Below are positions 35,523-47,026 of a DNA stretch of 64,000 bases, one piece after another. The position numbers and the translations under genes are program-made. The stretch is from an uncultured Desulfovibrio sp. (GTDB taxonomy: Bacteria > Desulfobacterota > Desulfovibrionia > Desulfovibrionales > Desulfovibrionaceae), in assembly GCA_913063155.1 (NCBI GenBank), contig CAJXYU010000003.1, positions 434,001 through 498,000 on the forward strand, in the 5' to 3' direction. Position 1 is the stretch's first letter. Every line of letters begins with the position of its first letter. The notes under the pieces were generated by a model that did no database searches, was not told the origin of the DNA, and saw nothing but the letters and a program-made list of their open reading frames with translations.

Positions 35523-35795
35523 ATGAAACAGCTGCACGCCATCGTCAAAGGGAAGGTCCAGGGAGTCTGGTTTCGGGCCTGGGCACAGGACCTGGCCCGG
35601 GATCTCGGCCTCAGGGGCTGGGTCCGCAACATGCCCGGCGGCCATGTGGAGACAGTGGCCCAAGGCGACGAGGAGATCCTGAAACGATTTCATGAGAGCC
35701 TGTTGGAAGGTCCGCCCTTGGCCAGAGTCAGCGAAATTGACATGGATTGGTCCACTGTGGAGGAACAATTCACGAATTTCTCGGTAAAATATTGA
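35523..35795 (+). CDS. acyP: Acylphosphatase
   Basis: This 90-residue enzyme hydrolyses acyl phosphates such as acetyl phosphate or carbamoyl phosphate. The signature GKVQGVWFRAWAQDLA has the phosphate-binding Arg, and the catalytic Asn is in GWVRNMPGGHVE. The start MKQLHAIVKG is preceded by GGGGAGAG. Nothing in the context reveals a special substrate. Confidence 0.95.
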   Translation: MKQLHAIVKGKVQGVWFRAWAQDLARDLGLRGWVRNMPGGHVETVAQGDEEILKRFHESLLEGPPLARVSEIDMDWSTVEEQFTNFSVKY

Positions 35796-35886
35796 TTTTT
35801 CCACACGAGGCCCTCTTGCCAACGACAATTGACGCCTTATGTAAAAAAATTCAAACCAAAATAGCAGAAAAACGAGGTGTTTCGCC

Positions 35887-38421
<2,535 letters not shown>

Positions 38422-38445
38422 AGACCCGAGCAAAATAGAACAGGA

Positions 38446-38475
38446 AAGCCGCCTGCAAACGCAGGCGGCTTTTTT
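38446..38475 (+). terminator. Intrinsic terminator of lon
   Basis: A stem AAGCCGCCTGC / GCAGGCGGCTT is followed by six T. Confidence 0.92.
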
Positions 38476-38513
38476 CATGCATTGCAATCAGCCGGCCCCG
38501 GTCGAGACTCCCC

Positions 38514-38541
38514 GAAAAAGACCGTCTCATGAAGGCGGTCT
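38514..38541 (-). terminator. Minus-strand terminator of the unknown/TPR pair
   Basis: Read on the minus strand, AGACCG and CGGTCT arms enclose an 11-base loop and are followed by five T, immediately after the stop of the gene at 38545. Confidence 0.65.
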
Positions 38542-38544
38542 CGC

Positions 38545-39135
38545 TTATGTCAGCAGATGGAAAATATGGGGAAGAGACGCGAGGCCCTCCCGCGATTCAC
38601 GAATCTGTCTGTCAGGAGCGCGACCTTCGTAAGTGACGTTGAATATCAGGTTGAACGGCTTGTCCTCATTGAGCACCTGACTCAACTCATGGATTTCCAG
38701 CAGGACCATGTCCTGGTCGAAACCGTCCACATCATCCCAGCGAAAAGTGACCCCGCCGATTCCCGATGCCCTGCAGACGCCGAGTATGTCCTTTTTGCGC
38801 AACGGCTTGGTTACCTTGGAAAGAGGGATTTTGTGACTGTCCTCCTCCACATGGTCGAACGATTGTGCCCGGCCATCCAGAAAAACCTCCAGGCCAAAAT
38901 GGGGGCCGCCCAAAAGTACGCCGGAGCTGCCGTAAACACGGGACACGGCCTTTCCGGTCTTCTTTTTCACGTCTTCCAAGAGGTCGCCCGAGTCCTCGTG
39001 GGACGCCAGGGCGCTGAGCACTTCCGCCCAGCCTTTGGAGCCATAGGCACGCATGCCCTTCTTGATCAGATACCTGTCAAGATGCAGCAACCCTATGGTG
39101 TAAAAATCGCCTATAAGAGATATTTCCAACTTCAT
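38545..39135 (-). CDS. Hypothetical protein, unrecognised family
   Basis: This 196-residue soluble protein starts MKLEISLIGDFYTIGLLHL. It has no signal peptide, membrane helix or metal motif. It is moderately charged with several hydrophobic strands (VSRVYGSSGVLLGGPHFGLEVFL). I do not recognise the family. The start at 39135 uses ATG with GGGGAA upstream; a TTG at 39168 would extend it by 11 residues. It lies 37 bases after the TPR gene on the same strand, so the two probably form an operon and may act together. Confidence 0.7.
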   Translation of the reverse strand: MKLEISLIGDFYTIGLLHLDRYLIKKGMRAYGSKGWAEVLSALASHEDSGDLLEDVKKKTGKAVSRVYGSSGVLLGGPHFGLEVFLDGRAQSFDHVEEDSHKIPLSKVTKPLRKKDILGVCRASGIGGVTFRWDDVDGFDQDMVLLEIHELSQVLNEDKPFNLIFNVTYEGRAPDRQIRESREGLASLPHIFHLLT

Positions 39136-39172
39136 TCGATCGAGTTCCCCTGCTCCTGTGGAACGCAACGTG

Positions 39173-40117
39173 TTACCCGTCCATGTCAGGACTGTCTACT
39201 ATATTGGACCCGGGGTCGGTGACGATGGCGTCCGTAAGGCCGCCCAAAGACTTGTACAGGCGTCCGGCCTCCGTTCCCACCTTTTCGGGCACGGGCGGCT
39301 TTTCATACCTGGCCAGGAGGTTCGTATCCCTGTACAGGGCTTCTATGAGCCTGCACAGCCCCAAGGCGGGAACCAGTTCTTCGTTGATCTCCAATGCCTG
39401 CCGCACGTTCTCGAAACATTTTTTCCAATCGCCCTGCTCGTAGTAGACTCTTGCCAGGTTGTAGTGGAGGTGATCATCCCCTTCCAAGCTGAATTCAAAG
39501 GCGCGGGAGTAGTAGCGAGAGGCCTCGTTGAACATGCGGTGTTTGCGCAGGGAAATGCCGAATTCGTTGAACAAATGCTTGTGCTCGGGCTGGAAGGCCG
39601 CCTCCATGCTCACCAACTGCTTGAACACGGCCTGGGCGTGGGAGACCTTCTTGAGTTCCGTGTAGGAAATCCCCAGTCCGAAGATGGCCCGGATATTCTC
39701 CTCGTCCACCTCCAAGGCCATGGAATACTGCTCGGCGGCTTCCTCGAATTCTTCTTCCGTTCTGTGCTGGTCCCCCTTCTCGATGGTGTCGTGCAGATTG
39801 CGCATGGCCGGGCCGACCTTGCCCATGTGAATCTCCACCTCCGGGGCGTATTCCTGCATGAGTTGGTCAAAGGAAATTTCCTCGGCCTTGCCCGTGGGTA
39901 CGAAGTGGGAGTTGATCTTTCTGATCGAGTAGGTTTCCTCACCGGTCTGTTCCACGAACCAGAGGATCTTGGACTTCTGCTTCCTGGCGGTGGTCCCTGA
40001 ACCAATCTTGATCTCACGAACCGAGGAAAAGACACAGATCAAAGGCTCCTTGTCGCAATCCACGCCCTGGCAATCAAAGCTCGGCGAATAGGTGTTTTCG
40101 GAGATTTCAGGAGGCAT
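39173..40117 (-). CDS. TPR-repeat protein
   Basis: This 314-residue protein has an N-terminal beta-rich region (about 1-95, with REIKIGSGTTARKQKSKIL and YSIRKINSHFVPTG) and then about five TPR units (100-265), such as EEAAEQYSMALEVDEENIRAIFGLGISY, NEASRYYSRAFEFSLEGDDHLHYNLARVYYEQGDWKKC and the following helix pair, each seen in part. TPRs mediate protein binding. Desulfovibrio genomes carry many such proteins, and this one has no signal peptide. Its partner may be the protein encoded just downstream. Confidence 0.8.
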   Translation of the reverse strand: MPPEISENTYSPSFDCQGVDCDKEPLICVFSSVREIKIGSGTTARKQKSKILWFVEQTGEETYSIRKINSHFVPTGKAEEISFDQLMQEYAPEVEIHMGKVGPAMRNLHDTIEKGDQHRTEEEFEEAAEQYSMALEVDEENIRAIFGLGISYTELKKVSHAQAVFKQLVSMEAAFQPEHKHLFNEFGISLRKHRMFNEASRYYSRAFEFSLEGDDHLHYNLARVYYEQGDWKKCFENVRQALEINEELVPALGLCRLIEALYRDTNLLARYEKPPVPEKVGTEAGRLYKSLGGLTDAIVTDPGSNIVDSPDMDG

Positions 40118-40384
40118 ATAATTCCTACTAACATATTGTACACATTAGTCTTTCAATCTTTATAAACCAAGAACCGTGATTTATCCAGCAATATCGGAAG
40201 GGTCAAAGACAGAAAGGAAAGATTTCTCTGCGCGGTCACATGTCTGGACATTCCGGCCAAAGAGATTACCTTCCCGCGTAGAGGATTGCGCATCGTTGCC
40301 AGCAGAGAGCTTTTCCGCTATGGAAAGAGCCCGCATGGGGACATGCCCATACGGTTACATTACTAAGATTTCTGGAGAGTAGGT

Positions 40385-40636
40385 ATGCCCATATTCGAAT
40401 ATATCTGTGAAAACTGCGGAAACGAATTCGAGGAACTGGTCTTTGAGCGCGACGAACGTCCCGCATGTCCCAAATGCCAGTCCGTGCAGACCAGCAAGCT
40501 CATGTCCGCCGTCCGTTCCAAAGTCGGTTCCGGAGCAACCGGAGGCGATTACGAAGCCGCCGCGCCATCCGCGCCGAGCGCCTCGTCCTCTCCCTGCTCG
40601 GGATGCTCCGGCGGAAACTGTTCCAGCTGCAAGTAG
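40385..40636 (+). CDS. FmdB-family zinc ribbon protein, Ser/Cys-rich tail
   Basis: This 83-residue protein begins MPIFEYICENCGNEFEELVF, almost the same as the FmdB protein at 533-739. It has CENC and CPKC zinc pairs, and the shared KLMSA segment. After residue 55 it has an Ala/Ser-rich linker and the Cys-rich end CSGCSGGNCSSC typical of the longer FmdB form, which could bind a second metal. The function is not established. GGAGAG lies before the start, and hemC follows after 39 bases. Confidence 0.9.
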   Translation: MPIFEYICENCGNEFEELVFERDERPACPKCQSVQTSKLMSAVRSKVGSGATGGDYEAAAPSAPSASSSPCSGCSGGNCSSCK

Positions 40637-40675
40637 AACCGGGCATATTTCCACACCACACAAGGATTCCGTTTC

Positions 40676-41614
40676 ATGAAAGAAAAAATCGTCATTGCCA
40701 CGCGAGGCAGCAAGCTGGCCCTGTGGCAGGCTGAGCATATTTCCGCCCTTCTGCGCGAACAGTACCCAAGCCTCATCGTGGAATTGCTCAAAATCAAAAC
40801 CAAGGGCGACAAGATTCTGGATGTACCCCTGGCAAAAGTCGGCGGCAAAGGGCTGTTCGTCAAGGAAATCGAGGAAGCTCTGCTGGACGGCAGGGCCGAC
40901 ATGGCCGTGCACTCCATGAAGGATGTTCCCACGGAACTGCCCGAAGGCCTGGAAGTGGGCGTCATCCCCGAGCGTGAAGACCCCACCGACACCCTGCTCT
41001 CCGCCAAATACGACGGCCTGGACGGACTCCCCGAAGGAGCCTTGGTGGGCACTTCCAGTCTGCGCAGGCAATCCCAGTTGGCGGCACTGCGTCCGGACCT
41101 GAAAATCGAGTCTCTGCGGGGCAATCTGGATACGCGCGTGAACAAGCTGCTGGAAGGCCAATACGACGCCATCGTGGTGGCCACCGCAGGCCTGAACCGC
41201 CTCAACATTTCCGCTCCCAAAAGCACAATCCTCGGCCCGCCGGACTTCCTGCCCGCCGTGGCCCAGGGGGCTTTGGGCATCGAATACCGCACCAGCGACG
41301 AGGAGGTGCAGGAAATGCTCGCCTTCCTCAACCACGACCACACCAGACACCAGGTGCTGGCCGAACGCGGCTTTCTCACCGGCCTGGACGGAGGTTGCCA
41401 GGTGCCCATCGCAGCATGGTCGGTCATTGAGGGCAACACCCTGCGCCTGACAGGCTTCGTGGCCGACACGGACGGTTCCCGTCCCATCCGCCTGGAAGCC
41501 GTAGGGTCCGTGGAAGACGCCTGGGAACTGGGTATGGGGCTGGCTCAGGACGTGCTCGCAGCTGGCGGCGACGAGATTCTGTCCGAAGTCTACCAGCGCG
41601 AGGCAGGAGAATAA
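40676..41614 (+). CDS. hemC: Hydroxymethylbilane synthase (porphobilinogen deaminase)
   Basis: This 312-residue enzyme assembles four porphobilinogen units into hydroxymethylbilane, the precursor of siroheme, cobalamin and heme. The opening [14 protein letters not shown], the [11 protein letters not shown] loop and the cofactor cysteine in the [13 protein letters not shown] segment are all present. The end is typical. It feeds the cobalamin genes found at 57416-62544 and siroheme for sulfite reduction. Confidence 0.97.
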   Translation: MKEKIVIATRGSKLALWQAEHISALLREQYPSLIVELLKIKTKGDKILDVPLAKVGGKGLFVKEIEEALLDGRADMAVHSMKDVPTELPEGLEVGVIPEREDPTDTLLSAKYDGLDGLPEGALVGTSSLRRQSQLAALRPDLKIESLRGNLDTRVNKLLEGQYDAIVVATAGLNRLNISAPKSTILGPPDFLPAVAQGALGIEYRTSDEEVQEMLAFLNHDHTRHQVLAERGFLTGLDGGCQVPIAAWSVIEGNTLRLTGFVADTDGSRPIRLEAVGSVEDAWELGMGLAQDVLAAGGDEILSEVYQREAGE

Positions 41615-41615
41615 C

Positions 41616-41891
41616 ATGCCGGATCGGGACCCTGCCCTGCTGGAACTGCAACGAATTCCCGGCGTGGGGGCCAGCCTTGCGGACGACCTGTACAGACTGG
41701 GATTCCGCAAGGTCGAGGACCTCCGGGACCAGGATCCCGAAGCCATCTACCGCAGTCTCATGGCCTTGGAAGGTCAGCATGTGGACCGCTGCGTGCTCTA
41801 CGTCTTCCGCTGTGCCGTCTATTTCGCCTCCAATGAAACCCACGATGAGGAATTGCTCAAATGGTGGAATTGGAAGGATTCAGAGTCCTAA
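41616..41891 (+). CDS. Helix-hairpin-helix (Cdd1-like) protein
   Basis: This 91-residue protein matches the small Cdd1 'pathogenicity locus' family. LQRIPGVGASLADDLYRLGFRKVEDL forms a helix-hairpin-helix likely to bind DNA or a protein. The C-terminal half has Cys in DRCVLYVFRCAVYFAS. The family name is historical and implies no virulence. It starts one base after the hemC stop, so it is cotranscribed. Confidence 0.8.
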   Translation: MPDRDPALLELQRIPGVGASLADDLYRLGFRKVEDLRDQDPEAIYRSLMALEGQHVDRCVLYVFRCAVYFASNETHDEELLKWWNWKDSES

Positions 41892-41995
41892 TGAAAACAA
41901 CCTGTTAATCATCAATAAACATACCGCCTAAACATTCTCGTCAAATCTCCGATAAAGTATGTAGCAAGAGTTGCAACCGTACAAGGAGGTACACC

Positions 41996-42202
41996 ATGGT
42001 CGAGAGTTTTAGCGTTCAGCCCGCCGTGCCCAAGCAGGACATGGCCCAAACGATGAAGGACATCAAGAAGTTGAAGATGCGCCGCCAGGTATTCGAGAAC
42101 CCCGAACTGGCCAAGCAGTTGGTCAAGACGGAATCCACCGCGACCTACAACGCACGAGGCAATTTGGTGCAAGCGGTGTCAGGAGATCTCGGCAATGCCT
42201 AA
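41996..42202 (+). CDS. Small hypothetical protein
   Basis: This 68-residue protein is strongly supported by AAGGAGGT seven bases before its ATG and a clear terminator after it. It is rich in Lys, Gln and Val, with a helix-forming middle (MAQTMKDIKKLKMRRQVFENPELAKQLV) and no membrane segment or cysteine. I do not recognise a family. It stands alone between the hemC operon and the arfB gene. Confidence 0.65.
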   Translation: MVESFSVQPAVPKQDMAQTMKDIKKLKMRRQVFENPELAKQLVKTESTATYNARGNLVQAVSGDLGNA

Positions 42203-42230
42203 GGCTACCGGCAAAGCCGGGATAACAGGG

Positions 42231-42276
42231 AAATCGGCCTGAATGCTCCAAAGCAGCATTCAGGCCGATTTCTTTT
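42231..42276 (+). terminator. Intrinsic terminator of the small protein gene
   Basis: A long stem (AAATCGGCCTGAATGCT / AGCATTCAGGCCGATTT) is followed by CTTTT. Confidence 0.9.
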
Positions 42277-42430
42277 GTGACCTTTCAAAACAACCCGTCT
42301 GTCGTGTTGCCGCACGCAAAAGGGTTTCTCATGTACCCCCGGGATACGTTGCCCCCCGTTCCGCGCTCGTGCCCAGATACGAACCGTTTTGAAAAACCAC
42401 AATCAAGCAGCTCTTATCACAACTGTTTCC

Positions 42431-42862
42431 TCACCACTCATCGCGACGGGGCGCACGGCGCATACGCTTTTTGTCGGCTTGCCGCTTTTTGCGTTCCTGC
42501 GTGCGACGGACCGAACTAAGGGTGGGCATGGTAGGCTTGCGCGGCGTCACGGGCTTGAGCGCCCACTGCAGAAGTTCCACAAAACGCCTGAGCACCTCAT
42601 CCCGGTTACCCTTCTGGGACCGGAAGCTGTGCGAACTGATGCGCAGCACCCCATTCTTGTCGATGCGGCGGCGCAGCTTGCCTTTGACCGAGACCTTCTG
42701 CAGTTCTGTCAGCCTTCTGGTCCTGTCCACATTGAAAAAAACAGTGGCCTTGGTGGCCGTGGTGTTCACATGCTGGCCGCCCGGCCCCGGGGAGCGGCTG
42801 AAAGTAAAGCGCAGCTCCTCTTCCGGAATGGAGACCTTTTCATTAATATAAATCATGCTCAT
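42431..42862 (-). CDS. arfB: Alternative ribosome-rescue factor ArfB-like (GGQ protein)
   Basis: This protein of about 143 residues contains the peptidyl-tRNA hydrolase motif GGQ in FSRSPGPGGQHVNTTAT, and a basic C-terminal tail (RRTQERKKRQADKKRMRR) that in ArfB enters the mRNA channel of stalled ribosomes. It is a codon-independent release factor homologue. The start is uncertain, as ATGs at 42871, 42862 and 42856 lie close together without a good ribosome binding site; the last matches the family start MIYINEKV best. Confidence 0.85.
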   Translation of the reverse strand: MSMIYINEKVSIPEEELRFTFSRSPGPGGQHVNTTATKATVFFNVDRTRRLTELQKVSVKGKLRRRIDKNGVLRISSHSFRSQKGNRDEVLRRFVELLQWALKPVTPRKPTMPTLSSVRRTQERKKRQADKKRMRRAPRRDEW

Positions 42863-42912
42863 GCAGGTCATCTTGGCACGACGCGGTGATCGACCGCAAC
42901 CGTCTTTTCCGG

Positions 42913-42940
42913 TTGACACCGGTGCGCGTTTCGTTACTCT
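42913..42940 (+). promoter_or_regulatory. Possible promoter of the YchJ-like gene
   Basis: TTGACA and TACTCT are spaced by 16 bases, 28 bases before the start codon. The site overlaps the 5' region of the divergent arfB gene. Confidence 0.45.
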
Positions 42941-42967
42941 CCGCAAAAAACAGACAAGGAGCACACC

Positions 42968-43453
42968 ATGAGTGAATGTCCCTGCGGCTCGGGCAAGGCT
43001 TTCGACGCCTGCTGCGAACCATATATTTCAGGAAAGGAAAACGCGCCCACTGCCGAGGCGCTCATGCGCGCCAGATACTGCGCCTACGCCACCGGCAATC
43101 TCGACTACCTCAAGGAGAGTCTGCTGCCGGAAAAACGGGCCGACCACGACCCCGAGGCCGTACGCAGCTGGGCCGAGGATTCCGAATGGCTCGGCTTGAC
43201 CATAATGGACACCAAGGCGGGCTCCGAACAGGACAACACCGGCGAGGTGGCGTTTTCGGCCCGCTTCAAGCAGAAAAACATGGTGCAGGAGCACCGCGAA
43301 CACAGCCGCTTCAAAAAGGAAGACGGCAAGTGGTTCTATGAAGACGGTTACCTGCTGCCCCCGGCAACGGTGCGCAACGAAAGCAAGGTGGGCCGCAACG
43401 ACCCCTGTCCTTGCGGGTCCGGCAAGAAGTACAAGAAGTGCTGCGGCCGTTAA
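42968..43453 (+). CDS. SEC-C motif protein, YchJ family
   Basis: This 161-residue YchJ-type protein has a Cys-rich N-terminal element ([15 protein letters not shown]), a central NTF2-like domain ([15 protein letters not shown]) and a C-terminal SEC-C zinc motif ([18 protein letters not shown]) like that at the end of SecA. The function is unknown, but zinc binding and interaction with nucleic acid or the Sec machinery are the usual suggestions. AAGGAG supports the start. Confidence 0.88.
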   Translation: MSECPCGSGKAFDACCEPYISGKENAPTAEALMRARYCAYATGNLDYLKESLLPEKRADHDPEAVRSWAEDSEWLGLTIMDTKAGSEQDNTGEVAFSARFKQKNMVQEHREHSRFKKEDGKWFYEDGYLLPPATVRNESKVGRNDPCPCGSGKKYKKCCGR

Positions 43454-43480
43454 CAGACTGCCCACGGCTGATCCGAAAAA

Positions 43481-43516
43481 AGGCCCCACGCGTAAATCCA
43501 TACGCATGGGGCCTTT
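43481..43516. terminator. Bidirectional terminator between the YchJ gene and dxs
   Basis: A stem AGGCCCCA / TGGGGCCT with an inner GCGTA/TACGC stem is flanked by A and T runs. It serves the convergent YchJ and dxs genes. Confidence 0.8.
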
Positions 43517-43557
43517 CTGTTGCCTTATCAATAGGGCTTCCCAGCTGCCGTCAGCGG

Positions 43558-45453
43558 CTACAATGCCATAACGGCGTCCTTGATGCCCTGCTTGTCTATG
43601 CCGAGCTTGGAACGAAGCTGCTTCTGGGTTCCATGCTCCACAAACTCGTCGGGCAGGCCCAGGCGCTTGACGATCAGGTCGCCCGGCACTCCCCTTTCAT
43701 TGAACAGTTCCAGGATGGCCGAACCAAATCCGCCTGCCAGAGAGTTCTCCTCGACAATGAGTATCTTCTTGAACCGTCCTGCCAAATCCAGCAACTGCGC
43801 TTCGGGCAGCGGCTTGATGAACCGGGCGTTGAAGACGGCGACGCCGTGGCCTTCGCCTTCAAGTTCCATGGCCGCTTCTATGGACGGATACACACGGGAG
43901 CCGATGGCTACGATGACGGCCTCATCGCCCTCGTGCACCAGTTCGCCTTCACCAAGGGGAATGGCCAGCGGCTCGGGATCAACGTCCGCTCCCACGCCGG
44001 TGCCGCGCGGATAACGCACGGCCACGGGCCCTTCGGTTTCAAAAGCCGTGACCATCATGCGCGCCAACTCGGCCTCGTCCTTGGGAGCCATGACCATGAG
44101 ATTGGGAATATGACGCAGGAAGCTCATATCGAACGCACCGTGGTGCGTTGCGCCGTCCTCGCCCACCAATCCACCTCGGTCCAGGAAAAGCTTCACGTTC
44201 AGATTCTGCAGGCAGACATCATGGACGATCTGGTCATAGGACCGTTGCAGAAACGTGGAATAGATGGCCACAGCGGGCTTGAACCCTTGGGTGGCGAGCC
44301 CGGCCGCATAGGTCACGGCGTGCTGCTCGCAGATGCCTACGTCCACGAAACGCTCGGGGTGGCGCTCCAGAAAACAGGATGTGCCGGTGCCTTCGGGCAT
44401 GGCCGCGGTGATGGCCACGATCTTTTCGTCCTTGTCGGCCAAGCGGCAGAGCATGCTGCCGAAAATATCGGTGTAGGAAGGGAATCCCGTGCCCACGAAT
44501 TTCTTGGCCAATCCGGTCTCGGGCTCGAAACGGCCCACCCCGTGAAAATAGGTGGGGTTGTTCTCGGCGGGCTCGTAGCCCTTGCCCTTCTTGGTCAGCA
44601 CGTGCACCAGCACGGGCTTGTCTATCTTGCGCACCTGTTCGAAGACCTTGATCAAGTCCTCGGTGTTGTGGCCGTCGATTGGCCCCACATAGGTGAACTG
44701 GAAGGCTTCGAAAAGCATGCCCGGAGTGAAAAACGTCTTGAGCGAATCACCGGATCGCTTGACGTAGGTGGCCAGATCGCCGCCGATGCCGGGCACGTTG
44801 GCGACCCAGTTCTCCACGTCGGACTTGAGGCGCTGCAGCAGGGGCGCGGTGAGTTTTCGGCTGAGAAACGCGGACATGGCGCCCACGTTCCTGGAGATGG
44901 ACATCTCGTTGTCATTGAGCACCACAACCATTTTACGGCCCATGCCGCCCGCCTGATTCAGGCCTTCGAAGGCCAGTCCCGCCGTCATGGAGCCGTCGCC
45001 TATGACCGAAACCACGTCGTAGTCGTCCCCGGCCAGATCGCGCGCCGTGGCCATGCCCAGCGCCGCGGAAATGGAGGTGGAGGAATGGCCCACCCCGAAA
45101 TGGTCGTATTCGCTCTCGGCCATGCGCGGGAATCCGCTGAGTCCGTCCATCTGGCGCAGGGTGTCGAAGCGGTCGGCCCGCCCCGTAAGCAGCTTGTGGG
45201 CATAGGCCTGGTGGCCCACGTCCCAGACGATCTTGTCCTTCTCGAAGTCGTAGGCCTTGAACAGGGCCAGGGTCAGCTCGATGACGCCCAGGGACGGAGC
45301 CAGATGGCCGCCGCCACCGGCAACCTGCCGGATGATCACCTGCCGTAGTTCATGGGCCAGGGACTTGAGATCCCTCAGCTCCAGCTTCTGCACATCGGAC
45401 GGGCGCTTGATGCCTGCCAACAGGCTTTTGTTGTTTGCTTCACTCATAATCAT
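43558..45453 (-). CDS. dxs: 1-deoxy-D-xylulose-5-phosphate synthase
   Basis: This 631-residue thiamine-diphosphate enzyme makes DXP from pyruvate and glyceraldehyde-3-phosphate, the entry to the MEP isoprenoid pathway that ends with IspG (encoded at 54138-55211). The cofactor motif VIGDGSMTAGLAFEGLN, the active-site GHSSTSISAALGMA and C-terminal VEENSLAGGFGSA are visible. A nearby ATG at 45447 is an alternative start. It is the last gene of the xseA-to-dxs unit. Confidence 0.97.
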   Translation of the reverse strand: MIMSEANNKSLLAGIKRPSDVQKLELRDLKSLAHELRQVIIRQVAGGGGHLAPSLGVIELTLALFKAYDFEKDKIVWDVGHQAYAHKLLTGRADRFDTLRQMDGLSGFPRMAESEYDHFGVGHSSTSISAALGMATARDLAGDDYDVVSVIGDGSMTAGLAFEGLNQAGGMGRKMVVVLNDNEMSISRNVGAMSAFLSRKLTAPLLQRLKSDVENWVANVPGIGGDLATYVKRSGDSLKTFFTPGMLFEAFQFTYVGPIDGHNTEDLIKVFEQVRKIDKPVLVHVLTKKGKGYEPAENNPTYFHGVGRFEPETGLAKKFVGTGFPSYTDIFGSMLCRLADKDEKIVAITAAMPEGTGTSCFLERHPERFVDVGICEQHAVTYAAGLATQGFKPAVAIYSTFLQRSYDQIVHDVCLQNLNVKLFLDRGGLVGEDGATHHGAFDMSFLRHIPNLMVMAPKDEAELARMMVTAFETEGPVAVRYPRGTGVGADVDPEPLAIPLGEGELVHEGDEAVIVAIGSRVYPSIEAAMELEGEGHGVAVFNARFIKPLPEAQLLDLAGRFKKILIVEENSLAGGFGSAILELFNERGVPGDLIVKRLGLPDEFVEHGTQKQLRSKLGIDKQGIKDAVMAL

Positions 45454-45462
45454 TTCGAAGAA

Positions 45463-46359
45463 TCAATACACCCTGTCCACAATATAGCGCGCCAGCTCGG
45501 TGAGAAACGCCTGTTCGTCGCCGCTGTAGGCTTCCAGGTATTTCACGGCGCGATCCACGTATTCACGGGCCAGTTCCTTGCTTTTTTCCAATCCAATGAG
45601 CGCGGGGTAGGTGCTCTTGCCCTGCTCTTCGTCGCTGCCCACGGGCTTACCCAGGGTGGCCTCGTCACCTACCACGTCCAACACGTCGTCAACGATCTGG
45701 AAAGCCACGCCGATGGCCCGCCCGTATTCCCGGGCATTGTCGATGTCGTCCTCCCCGACTCCGGAAAGAACGGCTCCACATTCGCAGGCCGCAGTGATAA
45801 GCGCGCCGGTCTTCATGGCATGCATACGCCGCAGCTCGTCCAGTGGCGCCAATCCGGCCCGGCCCGTGAATTCCATGTCCATTGCCTGGCCGCCCACCAT
45901 GCCGCCTGAACCGGCGGCTTGAGCCAGCACGTTCACGGCACGGAGCACGCGGTTAGCTGAAAGTCCCTGCTTCAGCCCTGCCTCGGTCATGAGCACGAAG
46001 GCCTCGGTGAGCAGGCCGTCTCCGGCCAGTATGGCGGTGGCTTCGCCGAACTGCTTGTGGTTGGAGGGCTTGCCGCGCCTCAAATCGTCGTCATCCATGG
46101 CCGGAAGGTCGTCATGGATGAGGGAATAGGTATGAATACATTCCAGGCTCGCGCCGAACGGCAAGATCTTGGCGCTGTCGCCGCCGAGCATGGCGCACCA
46201 TGAAAGGGCCAGGACGGGCCGCAAGCGTTTGCCGCCCGCAAGCAGACTGTACTCCATGGACTGGAGGAGACGCTCCGGGATATCACGGCCTTTCAAACAC
46301 GCACCGAGAAACGATTCAACCGTTGCAGCGCGGTGAGCCAGTTTTTCCTTGACGCTCAT
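45463..46359 (-). CDS. ispA: Polyprenyl synthetase (farnesyl/geranyl diphosphate synthase)
   Basis: This 298-residue trans-prenyl synthase condenses C5 units into farnesyl diphosphate for quinones and lipid carriers. The first aspartate-rich motif is in HDDLPAMDDDDLRRG and the second in VDDVLDVVGDE. It is of IspA length and starts right at the xseB stop, with dxs nine bases after it. This gives the conserved xseB-ispA-dxs order. Confidence 0.95.
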   Translation of the reverse strand: MSVKEKLAHRAATVESFLGACLKGRDIPERLLQSMEYSLLAGGKRLRPVLALSWCAMLGGDSAKILPFGASLECIHTYSLIHDDLPAMDDDDLRRGKPSNHKQFGEATAILAGDGLLTEAFVLMTEAGLKQGLSANRVLRAVNVLAQAAGSGGMVGGQAMDMEFTGRAGLAPLDELRRMHAMKTGALITAACECGAVLSGVGEDDIDNAREYGRAIGVAFQIVDDVLDVVGDEATLGKPVGSDEEQGKSTYPALIGLEKSKELAREYVDRAVKYLEAYSGDEQAFLTELARYIVDRVY

Positions 46360-46596
46360 CTATTCGTCCCCTTCGGCATCAAAACCGTCCAGGGCTTCGA
46401 ATTCCTTGAGCAAGCCGTCGCTGACCACCTTGACCTCATGGCGGGCATTTTCCAACTGTTTGCCGCAGCCCTTGGCCAGCTCCAGCCCTTCCTTGTACAG
46501 GGCCACTCCCTCTTCCAAAGGAAGCTCGCCGCGCTCCAGGCGCTCCACTATTTCTCTGAGGCGTTCCAGCCTCTGCTCGAATGTCTGTTCTGCCAT
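46360..46596 (-). CDS. xseB: Exodeoxyribonuclease VII, small subunit
   Basis: This 78-residue helical protein has the family opening TFEQRLERLREIVERLERGELPLEE. Several copies bind XseA to form exonuclease VII, whose large subunit is encoded at 49546-50958. A GGTGAG site precedes the start, and the frame abuts ispA. Confidence 0.95.
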   Translation of the reverse strand: MAEQTFEQRLERLREIVERLERGELPLEEGVALYKEGLELAKGCGKQLENARHEVKVVSDGLLKEFEALDGFDAEGDE

Positions 46597-46698
46597 TTTC
46601 TCACCTTGAAAACGTGTCGTCCGCTTCTTGTACCCGATTACCGAGCCGTGCTCCAGTGTTGTCTTGAACGCCGGACGATACGCGGCACGGGCGATGTA

Positions 46699-46986
46699 TC
46701 AACCGATGAACATTTCGAATCCCTCGGCGTATTTGGTGGGTTCGAATTCAATCACCTTGTATTCGGCCACGCCTTCCAGATGGAACGGGTCCTCGGAAAT
46801 GAGAGCCTGCACTTCGGCGGCGTCCGCAGCCTTGCAGAGAATAAACCCGCCCTCACGCGGCTTTTGAGGTCCGGAAACAATGAATTTGCCCTGCTCGTAA
46901 TATTTTTCCAGAAATTCGACGTGGCGTTCAAGGTTGTCCATGACAGCCTCAATGGGCTTCACGTACGTCAGTATGACCAAAAACAT
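46699..46986 (-). CDS. YciI-like protein
   Basis: This 95-residue protein has the YciI ferredoxin-like fold. It starts MFLVILTYVKPIEAVMDNLERHVEFLEKYYEQGKF (seen in part), and GPQKPREGGFILCKA carries the conserved region around the putative active site. Members include dehydrochlorinase-like enzymes, but the substrate here is unknown. It lies within the xseA-to-dxs run, so it is probably cotranscribed. Confidence 0.85.
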   Translation of the reverse strand: MFLVILTYVKPIEAVMDNLERHVEFLEKYYEQGKFIVSGPQKPREGGFILCKAADAAEVQALISEDPFHLEGVAEYKVIEFEPTKYAEGFEMFIG

Positions 46987-47026
46987 ATTCCATCTACCTT
47001 TTTGTTATATATTCGGTGAGTCGCAT

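Noticed and set aside
40118-40384. Possible RNA gene or promoter in the 267-base gap before the second FmdB gene
   Set aside because: Only two short inverted repeats (about 40310-40330 and 40335-40350) are seen, with no terminator or promoter frame, so nothing can be named.
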